64,000 bases of DNA from an uncultured Bacteroides sp. (GTDB lineage: Bacteria > Bacteroidota > Bacteroidia > Bacteroidales > Bacteroidaceae). The stretch is from contig NZ_CALDPF010000031.1 of assembly GCF_937912035.1 (NCBI RefSeq), positions 62,001-126,000 on the forward strand, given 5' to 3'. Position 1 is the stretch's first letter; each line of letters opens with the position of its first letter. Both the position numbers and the translations under genes were made by a program. Shown one piece after another: positions 43,403-52,456 of this stretch. The notes below the pieces were generated by a model. The model saw only the letters and a list, made by a program, of their open reading frames with translations, was not told the origin of the DNA and did not search any database.

Positions 43403-45059
43403 CTATATTCTGATATAAGAATCTCTTGATGCTCTTCTTGGCAGTCTTTTCAAATTCTTCAGGATATAGTTTGACTTTTGAAATCTGCGAGAATGCAGGA
43501 AGAGTTTTGTTAAGTTCTATTCTGTTTTGCTCTATGGCTTCTTCCAGTTGTGTTAATGACAGTCCGTGCGCAAAAGCGTCATCGCTGTCAGGATATACCA
43601 GTGCGACAAGTTTCTCGCCCTTCAGTATGATAAGCGATTCGTTGACGTACGGCATATTGTTCAGCTTGGCCTCTATTTCTTCTGGATAGATGTTTTGTCC
43701 TGTAGATGTGAGTAGCATGTTCTTGCATCTTCCTTTTATGAAGATGTTGCCTTCCGCATCTTTTATAGCCATGTCGCCAGTGTGCAGCCATCCTTCATTG
43801 TCTATGGCCTGTGATGTAGCTTCCTCGTTCTTGTAATATCCCAACATCACGTTTGCGCCACGGCAGACAAGTTCGCCAGGCACTGTTTCCGGATTATCGG
43901 AAAGGACTTTGGTCTCCATATTTGCTACAGTCTTTCCGCATGACTGGTATTTTATTTCGTCCCAACGGCTGTGGCATATCAAAGGCGCACATTCCGTCAT
44001 ACCGTATGCAATGGTGTAAGGGAAGTTTATTTTTCTGAGGAAGGCCTCTACTTCGGCATTGAACGGAGCACCGCCTATGACTATCTCAATGAAATTGCCT
44101 CCGAATGCCTGCATTGCGTGATGACGTATCTGTTCTTTAATCTTGTCGCTGATGATAGGCAGATTAAGAAGCAGTTTTCCCAGTTTGTTGTCAACGTGCG
44201 GCAATATGTTCTTCTTTATAATCTTTTCTACTATAAGCGGAACACATGCGATAACTCTAGGTCTTATTTCTGAAAAAGACTCTGCTATAATCTTAGGACT
44301 TGGCATACGTGTCAGGAACCACAAGTGTGCTCCTACTGTGATGCCGTATAGAAAATCGAACACAAGACCGAATATATGTCCCAACGGCAACATTGAAACG
44401 ATGTTGTCACCGGCCATAAGTCCTACTTTCTCGTGTATGTGGATGATGTTCGATTGAATAGCCCTGTACGGGAGCATTACACCTTTAGAATATCCCGTAG
44501 TGCCGGAAGTGTAATTGATTACTGCGAGCTCTTCCGGTTCCTCTTTTCTGTAGGAAACTTGTTCGGCTCTGAAACGGCACGGATATTTCTTTCCGAATTC
44601 CTCGTTAAGATGCTCTCTGGCGTATGTCAGCTGTTCTGAACGTGAAACCACCAGATCGAAATTCTTCAATTCTATAATACCTTCAAGCAGAGGCATACAC
44701 GCTTCGTTCAGGTTCTCCCATATCTGGTCGCCGGCAAACAGCATTCTTGCTCCAGAGTGGTTTACTATGTGGTGTATGTTGTCAGGCTTGAATTCATGAA
44801 GGATTGGCACTGCCACACCGCCGTATGTGATTATTGCCAGAAACATTGCAGTCCAGTTTGCACTGTTGCGTCCGCACAATGCTATCTTGTCTCCCGGTTT
44901 TATTCCTGCATGTTGGAGCAGAATATGCATTTTCTCAATCTTTCTTGCTACATCCTTATATTGGAGTGTTATTCCCTTATAGTCAGTTAGCGCATTTCTG
45001 TCCCAGTTTTGTTTTATGCTTTTTTCTATTAATTCTATAAAGCTGTTGTTTAATTCCAT
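43395..45059 (-). CDS. AMP-forming acyl-CoA synthetase/ligase
   Basis: The protein of 554 residues is an ANL-superfamily ligase. The ATP-binding motif is INYTSGTTGYSKGVMLPYRA, the adenylation region has YGMTECAPLICHSR, the hinge-side motif is WLHTGDMAIKDAEGNIFIKGR, and the C-terminal Lys is in FEKTAKKSIKRFLY. It activates a fatty or related acid as acyl-AMP and then acyl-CoA. The chain length is not clear. ATG 45059 is chosen over a TTG 9 bp upstream. It is the first gene of the operon with the CobW GTPase and tex. Confidence 0.9.
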   Translation of the reverse strand: MELNNSFIELIEKSIKQNWDRNALTDYKGITLQYKDVARKIEKMHILLQHAGIKPGDKIALCGRNSANWTAMFLAIITYGGVAVPILHEFKPDNIHHIVNHSGARMLFAGDQIWENLNEACMPLLEGIIELKNFDLVVSRSEQLTYAREHLNEEFGKKYPCRFRAEQVSYRKEEPEELAVINYTSGTTGYSKGVMLPYRAIQSNIIHIHEKVGLMAGDNIVSMLPLGHIFGLVFDFLYGITVGAHLWFLTRMPSPKIIAESFSEIRPRVIACVPLIVEKIIKKNILPHVDNKLGKLLLNLPIISDKIKEQIRHHAMQAFGGNFIEIVIGGAPFNAEVEAFLRKINFPYTIAYGMTECAPLICHSRWDEIKYQSCGKTVANMETKVLSDNPETVPGELVCRGANVMLGYYKNEEATSQAIDNEGWLHTGDMAIKDAEGNIFIKGRCKNMLLTSTGQNIYPEEIEAKLNNMPYVNESLIILKGEKLVALVYPDSDDAFAHGLSLTQLEEAIEQNRIELNKTLPAFSQISKVKLYPEEFEKTAKKSIKRFLYQNIDG

Positions 45060-45097
45060 GTCAAACAAAATATGTACACATTTCGTGATAATGTGTG

Positions 45098-45105
45098 CAA
45101 AAATA
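45098..45105 (-). promoter_or_regulatory. -7 box of the acyl-CoA ligase operon
   Basis: TATTTTTG on the minus strand fits TAnnTTTG, about 38 bp upstream of the ATG at 45059. No clear -33 box. Confidence 0.45.
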
Positions 45106-45179
45106 GTAAAAGTTAATTTAACGTAGGCATGGTATGTTTATTTATTTTTAATTATTCCTGCCATTTCTGTATAAATCCT

Positions 45180-45187
45180 TATATTTG
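45180..45187 (+). promoter_or_regulatory. -7 box of the DUF4286-ruvC operon
   Basis: TATATTTG is a perfect match, 21 bp before the ATG at 45209. It faces away from the acyl-CoA ligase promoter. Confidence 0.55.
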
Positions 45188-45208
45188 CAGTGTTAAAGAT
45201 TTACATTT

Positions 45209-45514
45209 ATGCTTATTTACAATACTACATTTCATGTTGAGATGAATGATGCCAGAAATTTCGTAATCTGGTTGAACGAGTGTTATATCCCTGAAGCAGA
45301 GAAAACCGGGGAGTTGAAAAATCCGCGTATCTTGCGTATCCTGAGCCATAAGGAACAGGACAGCGAGTGTTTCTCGCTCCAGTGGGAGGTAGAAGACAGT
45401 GCAGCTCTTCACAGCTGGCATACCAAGTGTGGTGCCCGTATGAACGAGGAGATGGCAAAGATTTTCAAAGATAAGGTTATAGGTTTCCCTACTTTGATGG
45501 AGGTTATAAAGTGA
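45209..45514 (+). CDS. DUF4286 family protein
   Basis: The 101-residue protein matches DUF4286 throughout: MLIYNTTFHVEMNDARNFVIWL at the start and FPTLMEVIK at the end, with a ferredoxin-like alternation of strands and helices. The function is unknown. Its TGA overlaps the GTG start of ruvC, so the two are translationally coupled; this pairing is common in Bacteroidales. Confidence 0.9.
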   Translation: MLIYNTTFHVEMNDARNFVIWLNECYIPEAEKTGELKNPRILRILSHKEQDSECFSLQWEVEDSAALHSWHTKCGARMNEEMAKIFKDKVIGFPTLMEVIK

Positions 45515-46080
45515 TTTGTCCCGTTAAGGAAAAGATAATATTAGGTATCGACCCAGGAACCAATATCATGGGTTATGGCGTAATAAAGGTTGTGGGTACC
45601 AAAGCTGAGGTTGTCACTCTTGGGGTGATAGACATGCGTAAGTTCACAGATCCGTATCTGAAACTGAAACATATCTACGAGCGTGTGCAGGGAGTGATAA
45701 ACTCATATCTTCCGGACGAGCTTGCCATTGAGGCTCCTTTCTTCGGTAAGAATGTGCAGTCTATGCTCAAACTGGGCAGGGCTCAGGGTGTGGCTATAGT
45801 GGCGGCATTGTGCAGGGATATACCTGTAACTGAATATGCCCCGCTAAAGATTAAGATGGCCATTACCGGCAATGGGCAGGCAAGCAAGGAACAGGTTGCA
45901 GATATGTTGCGGCGCATGCTTAAAATCAGGAAAGAGGACATCGGACCTTTTATGGATGCCACAGACGCCTTGGGAGCGGCATATTGCCATTATCTGCAGA
46001 TGGGACGGCCTGAAACCCATAAGGCCTATTCGGGATGGAAAGATTTTATAGCAAAGAATCCTGATAAGGTGGTGAAGTAG
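45511..46080 (+). CDS. ruvC: RuvC, Holliday-junction resolvase
   Basis: The 189-residue protein carries the RuvC core: first catalytic Asp in IILGIDPGTNIMGYGVI, Glu in ELAIEAPFFGKN, and the late Asp pair in PFMDATDALGAAYCHYLQ. It cuts Holliday junctions made in recombination, together with RuvAB encoded elsewhere. It starts with GTG at 45511, overlapping the DUF4286 stop by 4 nt (GTGA). The length is typical for the family. Confidence 0.96.
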   Translation: MICPVKEKIILGIDPGTNIMGYGVIKVVGTKAEVVTLGVIDMRKFTDPYLKLKHIYERVQGVINSYLPDELAIEAPFFGKNVQSMLKLGRAQGVAIVAALCRDIPVTEYAPLKIKMAITGNGQASKEQVADMLRRMLKIRKEDIGPFMDATDALGAAYCHYLQMGRPETHKAYSGWKDFIAKNPDKVVK

Positions 46081-46157
46081 TTCTTAATTAATAATTAAAA
46101 ATTAATAGTTAAGAATTGCTGCTAAGAACTAAAAGCTAACAACCAACAACTAAAAAA
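46081..46157. repeat. AT-rich patch, one of four related intergenic patches
   Basis: TTAATTAATAATTAAAAATTAA-type sequence followed by AACTAAAAGCTAACAACCAACAACTA. Similar patches lie at 53441-53473, at 57373-57410 (inverted) and at 61648-61684. All abut start or stop codons. Confidence 0.45.
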
Positions 46158-47603
46158 ATGCAACAACGAGTTATTTCAGTATCAAATGGCGTTACCCGTC
46201 ATCCTCTGTACAGAATGGGTAAGCCTGTGGACTTCTGCCTGAATGCAGGCGAGCAATTGGCTGTGGTAGGTCCTAACGGAGGAGGTAAAAGTATTCTTAT
46301 TGATATCATTACAGGAAAATATCCTCTGTTGATGAATGAGGTGGCATACGATTTTTCACCTTCAAGTTCAGATCTTGTTTCGGATAATCTCAGATACATA
46401 ACATTCCGCGATTCGTATGGCGATGCAGATGGCAGCTATTACTATCAGCAGAGATGGAACTCGCAGGATATGGATAATATTCCTGTAGTGGGCGATCTTC
46501 TTCCCCAGTGCAAGGATGAAAAGCTGAAAGAAAGTCTTTACACTCTGTTCAGAATAGAAGAAATGCTGCAGAAGCCTATCATACTTCTTTCCAGTGGAGA
46601 GTTGAGAAAGTTCCAGCTGACCAAGACACTGCTTTCTGGACCAAGAGTCCTCATCATGGATAATCCTTTCATCGGACTTGATGCCCGTACACGCGATTTG
46701 CTTAAGTCGCTTCTTTCAGAGCTTATAAAGGTTATAGGTCTTCAGGTTATCCTTGTACTTTCCAAATCGGACGATATTCCTGACTTCATCACTCATGTGA
46801 TAACTGTTGAGAATATGATATGTGGCGAGAAACTTCCACGCTCCGAGTATCAGGGTGTCTGTGTACCGGAAAAGATGCTTTCCGACGAAAAGGTTCAGGC
46901 TATACTTGATATGCCTTATAAGGATAATCTGTATAAGGCAGCCAATGTGGTGAAACTGAATAAGGTAAGTATCCGCTATGGCGAAAGAACTATTCTCCGT
47001 GAACTTGACTGGACAGTGAAGTGTGGCGAGAAATGGGCCTTGAGCGGCGAGAACGGTGCCGGTAAATCAACACTTCTGAGCCTGGTTTGTGCCGACAATC
47101 CACAGAGCTATGCATGCGACATCACTCTGTTCGACCGCAAGCGAGGCAGCGGCGAGAGTATATGGGAAATCAAGAAACATATCGGTTACGTCAGCCCTGA
47201 GATGCACAGAGCCTATCTGAAGAATATTCCTGCCATAGATATTGTGGCAAGCGGACTTCACGATTCTATAGGACTCTACAAGCGTCCGAAAGAAGAGGAC
47301 AGGGAAGTGTGTCTGTTCTGGATGGATATATTCGGAGTGAAGCAGTTGGCAGACAAGAGTTTCCTGCAGTTGTCGAGCGGCGAGCAGCGACTTGTCCTTC
47401 TGGCACGTGCATTCGTTAAAGACCCAGAGCTTCTGATACTCGACGAGCCGCTTCACGGACTTGACCTTTACAACCGTCGTCTGGTGAAAGATGTAATAGA
47501 AACATTCTGCCGCCGAAACGACAAGACCATGATTATGGTTACACATTATAAGGAAGAGCTTCCTGCCTGCATTACCGATTCATTGTATTTGGTGAGAAAC
47601 TAA
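46158..47603 (+). CDS. Twin-ATPase ABC protein, ModF-like
   Basis: The 481-residue protein has two ABC ATPase domains and no membrane part. The first has Walker A VGPNGGGKSILIDII, signature LSSGELRKFQL and Walker B LIMDNPFIGLD, in which Asn stands in place of the catalytic Glu. The second is canonical: GENGAGKSTLLSLV, LSSGEQRLVLLARA and LILDEPLHGLD. The layout matches ModF/PhrA, whose exact role is unsettled. No molybdate permease gene lies nearby. Its stop overlaps the stop of the convergent symporter gene. Confidence 0.88.
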   Translation: MQQRVISVSNGVTRHPLYRMGKPVDFCLNAGEQLAVVGPNGGGKSILIDIITGKYPLLMNEVAYDFSPSSSDLVSDNLRYITFRDSYGDADGSYYYQQRWNSQDMDNIPVVGDLLPQCKDEKLKESLYTLFRIEEMLQKPIILLSSGELRKFQLTKTLLSGPRVLIMDNPFIGLDARTRDLLKSLLSELIKVIGLQVILVLSKSDDIPDFITHVITVENMICGEKLPRSEYQGVCVPEKMLSDEKVQAILDMPYKDNLYKAANVVKLNKVSIRYGERTILRELDWTVKCGEKWALSGENGAGKSTLLSLVCADNPQSYACDITLFDRKRGSGESIWEIKKHIGYVSPEMHRAYLKNIPAIDIVASGLHDSIGLYKRPKEEDREVCLFWMDIFGVKQLADKSFLQLSSGEQRLVLLARAFVKDPELLILDEPLHGLDLYNRRLVKDVIETFCRRNDKTMIMVTHYKEELPACITDSLYLVRN

Positions 47604-48763
47604 GATTTCTTTCTGAACCAGCGGTCTATAATGACAGCCAGCGCACCGTCGCCTGTCACATTGCAGGCTGTGCCGAAGCTGTCCATTGCAATATAAAGTG
47701 CTATCATCAGTGCTTGGGCGTTATCATCGAATCCAAGCATTGATGACAGTATTCCCAATGATGCCATAATCGCTCCGCCGGGTACACCCGGAGCGGCAAC
47801 CATGGTTATTCCCAGCATGAATATGAATCCCGACATCATCTTGAAGTCGTAAGGTATGTCTTGCATCATCATCAGTGCAAGGGCACATGCCACAATCTTC
47901 ATTGTACTTCCAGAGAGGTGTATCGTGGCACACAGAGGTATCACAAATCCTGCGGTATCTTCGTTCACTCCGTTCTTTACTGTCTGTTTCAGCGTTACCG
48001 GTATGGTGGCGGCAGATGACTGTGTACCCAGTGCTGTGAAATAAGCAGGCATCATGTTCGCAAGCATCCTGAAAGGGTTCTTGCCTGCTATCAGTCCTGC
48101 TATCACATATTGGAATATCAACAGAAGTATATGAAGGATGAAGATTATTCCGATAATCTTGATGAACACACTCAACACGTGGAACACCTGTCCCGAGTGC
48201 GTCATATTGAAGAATATTCCGAAGATATATATCGGCAGCAGCGGAAGGATAACCTTCTGGATGGTCTTTACGATAATATCCTTGAAATCGACGAAAGCAT
48301 TTTTCAGATAGTTCGTATTGAGGTTAGCCATTCCCAGTCCAAGGGTGAAAGCCATGACGAGCGCCGTCATCACATTCAGCGGTTCGGGAATGTCGATGGT
48401 GAAGAACGGTACCACCCCGTTTGCCTCACTGATTTCCGAAAGCGGAATATCCCTTGTTATGAGCATCGGGAAGAAAGTCTCACCCACAGCGTATGAAGTA
48501 AACCCGGAGAAAAGTGTAGCTCCGTAAGCCAGCAGTGCAGTTACGGCAAGCATCTTTCCTGCTCCCTTGCCGATGTCAGCAATGGCGGGAGCCACAAGTC
48601 CCACTATTATAAGAGGAATGATGAATGCCAGAAATTCGCTGAACAGTCCGTTGAATGTAACGAAAAATCTTACAGGCAGGGCAGGTGATATGATTCCAGC
48701 TCCGATACCTAATACTATGGCTATTATAATCTGAGTAAGTAGTCCGGGTCTTTTAAGTTTCAT
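47600..48763 (-). CDS. Dicarboxylate/amino acid:cation symporter (DAACS family)
   Basis: The 387-residue protein is a GltP/DctA/SstT-like carrier with about eight membrane helices and two re-entrant loops. The Ser-rich HP1 loop is visible in TALGTQSSAATIPVT, HP2 in APGVPGGAIMASLG, and the substrate/cation region in CATIHLSGSTMKI and DSFGTACNVTGDGALAV. It would import an acidic or neutral amino acid or a dicarboxylate with Na+ or H+. It is a single gene on the minus strand, convergent with the ModF-like gene and sharing its last 4 bp. Confidence 0.92.
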   Translation of the reverse strand: MKLKRPGLLTQIIIAIVLGIGAGIISPALPVRFFVTFNGLFSEFLAFIIPLIIVGLVAPAIADIGKGAGKMLAVTALLAYGATLFSGFTSYAVGETFFPMLITRDIPLSEISEANGVVPFFTIDIPEPLNVMTALVMAFTLGLGMANLNTNYLKNAFVDFKDIIVKTIQKVILPLLPIYIFGIFFNMTHSGQVFHVLSVFIKIIGIIFILHILLLIFQYVIAGLIAGKNPFRMLANMMPAYFTALGTQSSAATIPVTLKQTVKNGVNEDTAGFVIPLCATIHLSGSTMKIVACALALMMMQDIPYDFKMMSGFIFMLGITMVAAPGVPGGAIMASLGILSSMLGFDDNAQALMIALYIAMDSFGTACNVTGDGALAVIIDRWFRKKS

Positions 48764-48781
48764 GTTGTTGTGGTTTTAAGT

Positions 48782-49270
48782 TTAGAACATAGCTTTGCTT
48801 TTTCCGCTGATGCTTTCTATATCCAGTCTGATAATCTCTGTGCGGTGGAAAGATTTGTTGGCGTATTCCATACCCATAATCTTATGGTCGGGACAATACT
48901 TGCTTATGAACAGTGAAAGTGCCGACATACGTTCCGCTTCGTGCAGACTGTGATGTGCGGTACATTTCATCACTACACTCTCATAGCCGGTGGTAAATTT
49001 GTCGGGATGAATCTTAGTCTTTCCAACTACACAGAATGACACGTTAGGGTTCGCATCAATACATTTCAGCTTTCTGCCTACAGGAGCACAATGAATGTAT
49101 ATCGAGTTCCCTCTGTCCCAGACATAACTCAACGGTATACCGTAAGCACCGTCTGCGTCTTCACTCACCATTGACAAAATGCCATATTCACCATCTTTAA
49201 TTATCTCCATTGCACGCTTTTCGTCAAGCAATCTGTCCTGACGGCGGACTTCTTTATTACTAAATTCCAT
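48782..49270 (-). CDS. Pyridoxamine 5'-phosphate oxidase-family (Nim-like) flavin-binding protein
   Basis: The 162-residue protein has the split-barrel FMN-binding fold pattern: EIIKDGEYGILSMVSEDADGAYGIPLSYVW, IYIHCAPVGRKLKCIDANPNVSFCVVG and a C-terminal RTEIIRLDIESISGK. The N-terminal region is like that of nitroimidazole-resistance (Nim) proteins of Bacteroides, but such relatives also include ordinary flavin reductases, so resistance must not be assumed. It is divergent from formate-THF ligase with an overlapping promoter, and the symporter gene follows after 18 bp. Confidence 0.87.
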   Translation of the reverse strand: MEFSNKEVRRQDRLLDEKRAMEIIKDGEYGILSMVSEDADGAYGIPLSYVWDRGNSIYIHCAPVGRKLKCIDANPNVSFCVVGKTKIHPDKFTTGYESVVMKCTAHHSLHEAERMSALSLFISKYCPDHKIMGMEYANKSFHRTEIIRLDIESISGKSKAMF

Positions 49271-49302
49271 AATTAGTGTATATTACTTTGTTGTTTCATT
49301 CA

Positions 49303-49335
49303 CAAATATAAAGTTTTTTTTCTTACCTTTGCAAA
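49303..49335 (-). promoter_or_regulatory. Promoter of the Nim-like gene
   Basis: On the minus strand TTTG (49335-49332), 21 bp, TATATTTG (49310-49303) is an excellent consensus match. It overlaps the -7 box of the opposite promoter. Confidence 0.7.
49324..49331 (+). promoter_or_regulatory. -7 box of formate-THF ligase
   Basis: TACCTTTG is a perfect match, 21 bp before the ATG at 49353. It lies within the spacer of the minus-strand promoter, so the two would compete for polymerase. Confidence 0.6.
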
Positions 49336-49352
49336 CATCTAAAAATAAGAAT

Positions 49353-51020
49353 ATGAAATCAGATATAGAAATCGCACGCAGTATTGAGTTAACCAAAATC
49401 AAACAGGTTGCAGCAAATTTCGGTATGCCATTGGAACACGTTACACATTACGGACGTTACATGGCTAAAGTTTCGGAAGAAATAATAGATGAAGAGAAAG
49501 TAAAAAACAGTAACCTAATTCTTGTTACAGCCATTACTCCTACAAAGGCAGGTATCGGTAAGACTACAGTGTCAATAGGTCTGGCATTGGGACTTAACAA
49601 GATAGGCAAGAAAGCTATCTGTGCCTTGCGCGAGCCGTCACTCGGACCATGTTTCGGTATGAAGGGTGGTGCAGCTGGAGGTGGTTATGCACAGGTCCTC
49701 CCTATGGAGAAAATCAATCTTCATTTCACTGGCGACTTTCACGCCATCACTTCTGCACATAACATGATAGCAGCACTTCTTGACAACTACATGTATCAGA
49801 ACCAGGACAACGGTTTTGCCATGAAGGAAGTGTTGTGGAACAGAGTGCTCGACGTAAACGACCGTGGATTGAGATATATCGTTACAGGTCTTGGCGGCAA
49901 GACAAACGGTATCACACGCGAATCAAGTTTTGATATCACTCCTGCATCGGAAATCATGGCTATCCTTTGTCTTGCAAAGGATGAGGCTGACCTTCGCCGC
50001 AGAATAGAGAATATTCTCCTTGGCTTTACTATCGACAACAAGCCTTTCACAGTGAAAGATCTTGGAGTGGCTGGTGCCATAACAGTGTTGCTGAAGGATG
50101 CCCTTTCTCCAAACCTTGTACAGACTACAGAGGCTACTCCTGCATTCGTTCACGGAGGTCCGTTCGCCAATATCGCACACGGATGTAACTCTGTTCTTGC
50201 TACCAAGCTTGCAATGACTTTCGGTGACTATGTAATTACAGAAGCCGGATTCGGTGCCGATCTGGGTGCAGAAAAATTCTATGACATCAAGTGCCGCAAG
50301 GCAGGTCTGCAGCCTAAGCTTACAGTGATTGTTGCAACTGCTCAGGGACTGAAGATGCATGGTGGAGTTGAGATTGACAAGATTAAGGAACCTAACCTTG
50401 AAGGATTGCGCGAGGGAGTGAAGAACCTCGACAAGCATATCGAGAACCTTCAGTCGTTCGGACAGACTGTAGTTGTGGCATTCAACCGTTATGCAAACGA
50501 CACAGAGGAAGAAATCAACTTCGTTCGTCAGCACTGCGAGGAAATGGGAGTAGGATTTGCCGTTAACAATGCATTTGCCGAAGGTGGCGCAGGTGCCGTT
50601 GAACTTGCAAACCTTGTAGTTGATACTATTGAGAACAAGCCGTCTGCTCCTCTCTCATTTGCGTACGATGAAGAAGACTCAGTAGAGGTTAAGGTCACTA
50701 AGGTGGCATGCGAACTTTACGGTGCTAAACAGGTATTGTTCGGACCTGCGGCAAGAAAGAAACTCAAGATGATAGAAGAACTCGGATTCAGTCACTTCCC
50801 TATATGTATTGCCAAGACACAGTATTCGTTCTCTACAGATCCGAAATTGTATGGAGTGGCATCAGGATTTAACTTTACAGTACGCGATATAGTAATCAAT
50901 GCCGGTGCCGAGATGTTGGTAATCGTTGCCGGTGAAATGATGCGTATGCCTGGATTGCCTAAGGAACCACAGGCACTTCACATTGATATTGTTAACGGTG
51001 AAATAGAAGGCTTGTCTTAA
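49353..51020 (+). CDS. fhs: Formate-tetrahydrofolate ligase
   Basis: The protein of 555 residues has the family's P-loop-like ITPTKAGIGKTTVSIGLALGL, the conserved LREPSLGPCFGMKGGAAGGGYAQV and VRDIVINAGAEMLVIVAGEMMRMPGLP segments. It makes 10-formyl-THF from formate, ATP and THF for purine synthesis and one-carbon metabolism. It starts at ATG 49353; a TTG 24 bp upstream would overlap the promoter. Length and motifs are complete. A clear terminator follows. Confidence 0.97.
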   Translation: MKSDIEIARSIELTKIKQVAANFGMPLEHVTHYGRYMAKVSEEIIDEEKVKNSNLILVTAITPTKAGIGKTTVSIGLALGLNKIGKKAICALREPSLGPCFGMKGGAAGGGYAQVLPMEKINLHFTGDFHAITSAHNMIAALLDNYMYQNQDNGFAMKEVLWNRVLDVNDRGLRYIVTGLGGKTNGITRESSFDITPASEIMAILCLAKDEADLRRRIENILLGFTIDNKPFTVKDLGVAGAITVLLKDALSPNLVQTTEATPAFVHGGPFANIAHGCNSVLATKLAMTFGDYVITEAGFGADLGAEKFYDIKCRKAGLQPKLTVIVATAQGLKMHGGVEIDKIKEPNLEGLREGVKNLDKHIENLQSFGQTVVVAFNRYANDTEEEINFVRQHCEEMGVGFAVNNAFAEGGAGAVELANLVVDTIENKPSAPLSFAYDEEDSVEVKVTKVACELYGAKQVLFGPAARKKLKMIEELGFSHFPICIAKTQYSFSTDPKLYGVASGFNFTVRDIVINAGAEMLVIVAGEMMRMPGLPKEPQALHIDIVNGEIEGLS

Positions 51021-51053
51021 TCCGATAATATATAGTTAGAATATCATAGATTG

Positions 51054-51090
51054 TCTGCCATGGATGTTATGTCCGTGGCAGATTTTTTTT
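51054..51090 (+). terminator. Terminator of fhs
   Basis: TCTGCCATGGA (51054-51064) pairs with TCCGTGGCAGA (51072-51082), then eight T. Confidence 0.92.
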
Positions 51091-51125
51091 GTCTTATAAA
51101 AAATAAAGTATCGTATCTTGTTATA

Positions 51126-51150
51126 CTTAAAATAAAATGATAATTTTAAG
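51126..51150. promoter_or_regulatory. Inverted repeat upstream of the exporter operon
   Basis: CTTAAAAT (51126-51133) and ATTTTAAG (51143-51150) form a perfect 8-bp inverted repeat 26 bp before the tolC-like ATG. It could be an operator; no regulator gene lies next to the operon. Confidence 0.4.
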
Positions 51151-51175
51151 ACACTAATTAATATTATGTTATAGA

Positions 51176-52456
51176 ATGAAAAGACTATGTACTACCGCCA
51201 TTGCAGTAGCCTTATCTGCATTGTGCTTCGGACAGACGAGTATAACCATCGAGGAGTGTTACAGCAAAGCCAGGGAGAATTATCCTCTAATCAGAAAGCT
51301 TGGTCTGGTGGAGAAGACTAAGGAATATAATATTGATAATCTCAACAAGGGTTATCTTCCTCAGCTGATGTTCTCATCTAAAGCCACATATCAGTCCGAC
51401 GTTACAAAGATACCTATTGATCTTGAGGCTATGGGTTTTAAGGGAGTGGAGATTCCGCATCTCAGCCGGGATCAGTATGGTATATCGCTCGACCTTAATC
51501 AGACTATCTGGGATGGTGGGGCAATCAAATCATCTAAAGAAGCCGTGAAATCATCTTCCGAAGTGGAAAAGAACAATATTGAGGTCAGTCTCTATGCCGT
51601 GAATGAAAGGATTAACCAGATATATTTCGGAATATTGCTTGCCGATGCCCAGATAGAACAGAACAGACTACTGAAAAAAATCCTTACAGACAACTATTCT
51701 CAGGTGGAGACTTACGCTAAGAACGGAATTGCCAACCAGTCAGATCTGGATGCCATCAAGGTAGATATGATTAAAGCCGAGCAGAACGAAATAGACTTTG
51801 TGACGGCAAGGAACACATATATAACCATTCTAGCTAAACTGACAGGTATGGAGATAGATGGCGACACCAGATTAGTGAAACCTTTGCCGGAACGTCCAAC
51901 GCAGAGCGATGCTTTAGGACGACCGGAGATGAGACTGTTCGATGCACAGGTAATGAAGTACAGAAACGATTATAACCGTATCAATTCAGGGCTATATCCC
52001 CGCCTGAGTGTTTTTGCCACAGGAGGATATGGCAAACCGGGACTTGATATGTTCGAAAATAAGTTTGCTCCATACTACATAGCCGGAATAAAGCTGAACT
52101 GGAATATAGGCAACTTCTATTCCCTGAAAAGTCAGAGAAAGCTGATACGCAACAATATTGATATGGTGGAAAACCAGCGTGAACTCTTTCTTTTCAATAC
52201 CGATATAGACAAGACGCAGAAAGAGCTTGCAATAGACAAATACATGGATCAGATAAAGTACGATGACGAGATTATCCGCCTGAAGACTTCAATCAGAAAA
52301 GCATCTGAGGCAAAGATAGCCAACGGGACCATATCCGGTACCGATCTTATGCGTGACATCAATTCGGAGCATGCAGCCATACAGACAAAGATTCTGCATG
52401 AGATACAGCTTCTGCTTGCCATCTATGATTTCAAATATGTGATGAACGACTTTTAA
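51176..52456 (+). CDS. TolC-family outer-membrane efflux protein
   Basis: The 426-residue protein has a signal peptide (about 1-20, ending ALCFGQ) and the TolC repeat pattern: ITIEECYSKARENYPLIRKL, then long amphipathic helices with YAKNGIANQSDLDAIKVDMIKAEQ. It would form a trimeric outer-membrane channel. It is the first gene of a six-gene exporter operon with HlyD-type adaptor, two ATPases and two permeases. Six phased TTTAAA blocks lie directly at its stop codon. Confidence 0.92.
   Translation: MKRLCTTAIAVALSALCFGQTSITIEECYSKARENYPLIRKLGLVEKTKEYNIDNLNKGYLPQLMFSSKATYQSDVTKIPIDLEAMGFKGVEIPHLSRDQYGISLDLNQTIWDGGAIKSSKEAVKSSSEVEKNNIEVSLYAVNERINQIYFGILLADAQIEQNRLLKKILTDNYSQVETYAKNGIANQSDLDAIKVDMIKAEQNEIDFVTARNTYITILAKLTGMEIDGDTRLVKPLPERPTQSDALGRPEMRLFDAQVMKYRNDYNRINSGLYPRLSVFATGGYGKPGLDMFENKFAPYYIAGIKLNWNIGNFYSLKSQRKLIRNNIDMVENQRELFLFNTDIDKTQKELAIDKYMDQIKYDDEIIRLKTSIRKASEAKIANGTISGTDLMRDINSEHAAIQTKILHEIQLLLAIYDFKYVMNDF

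Noticed and set aside
48782..49270. Calling the PPOX-fold protein a nitroimidazole-resistance (nim) gene
   Set aside because: Similarity in the N-terminal motif is shared by many harmless flavin-binding relatives; resistance cannot be claimed from this.
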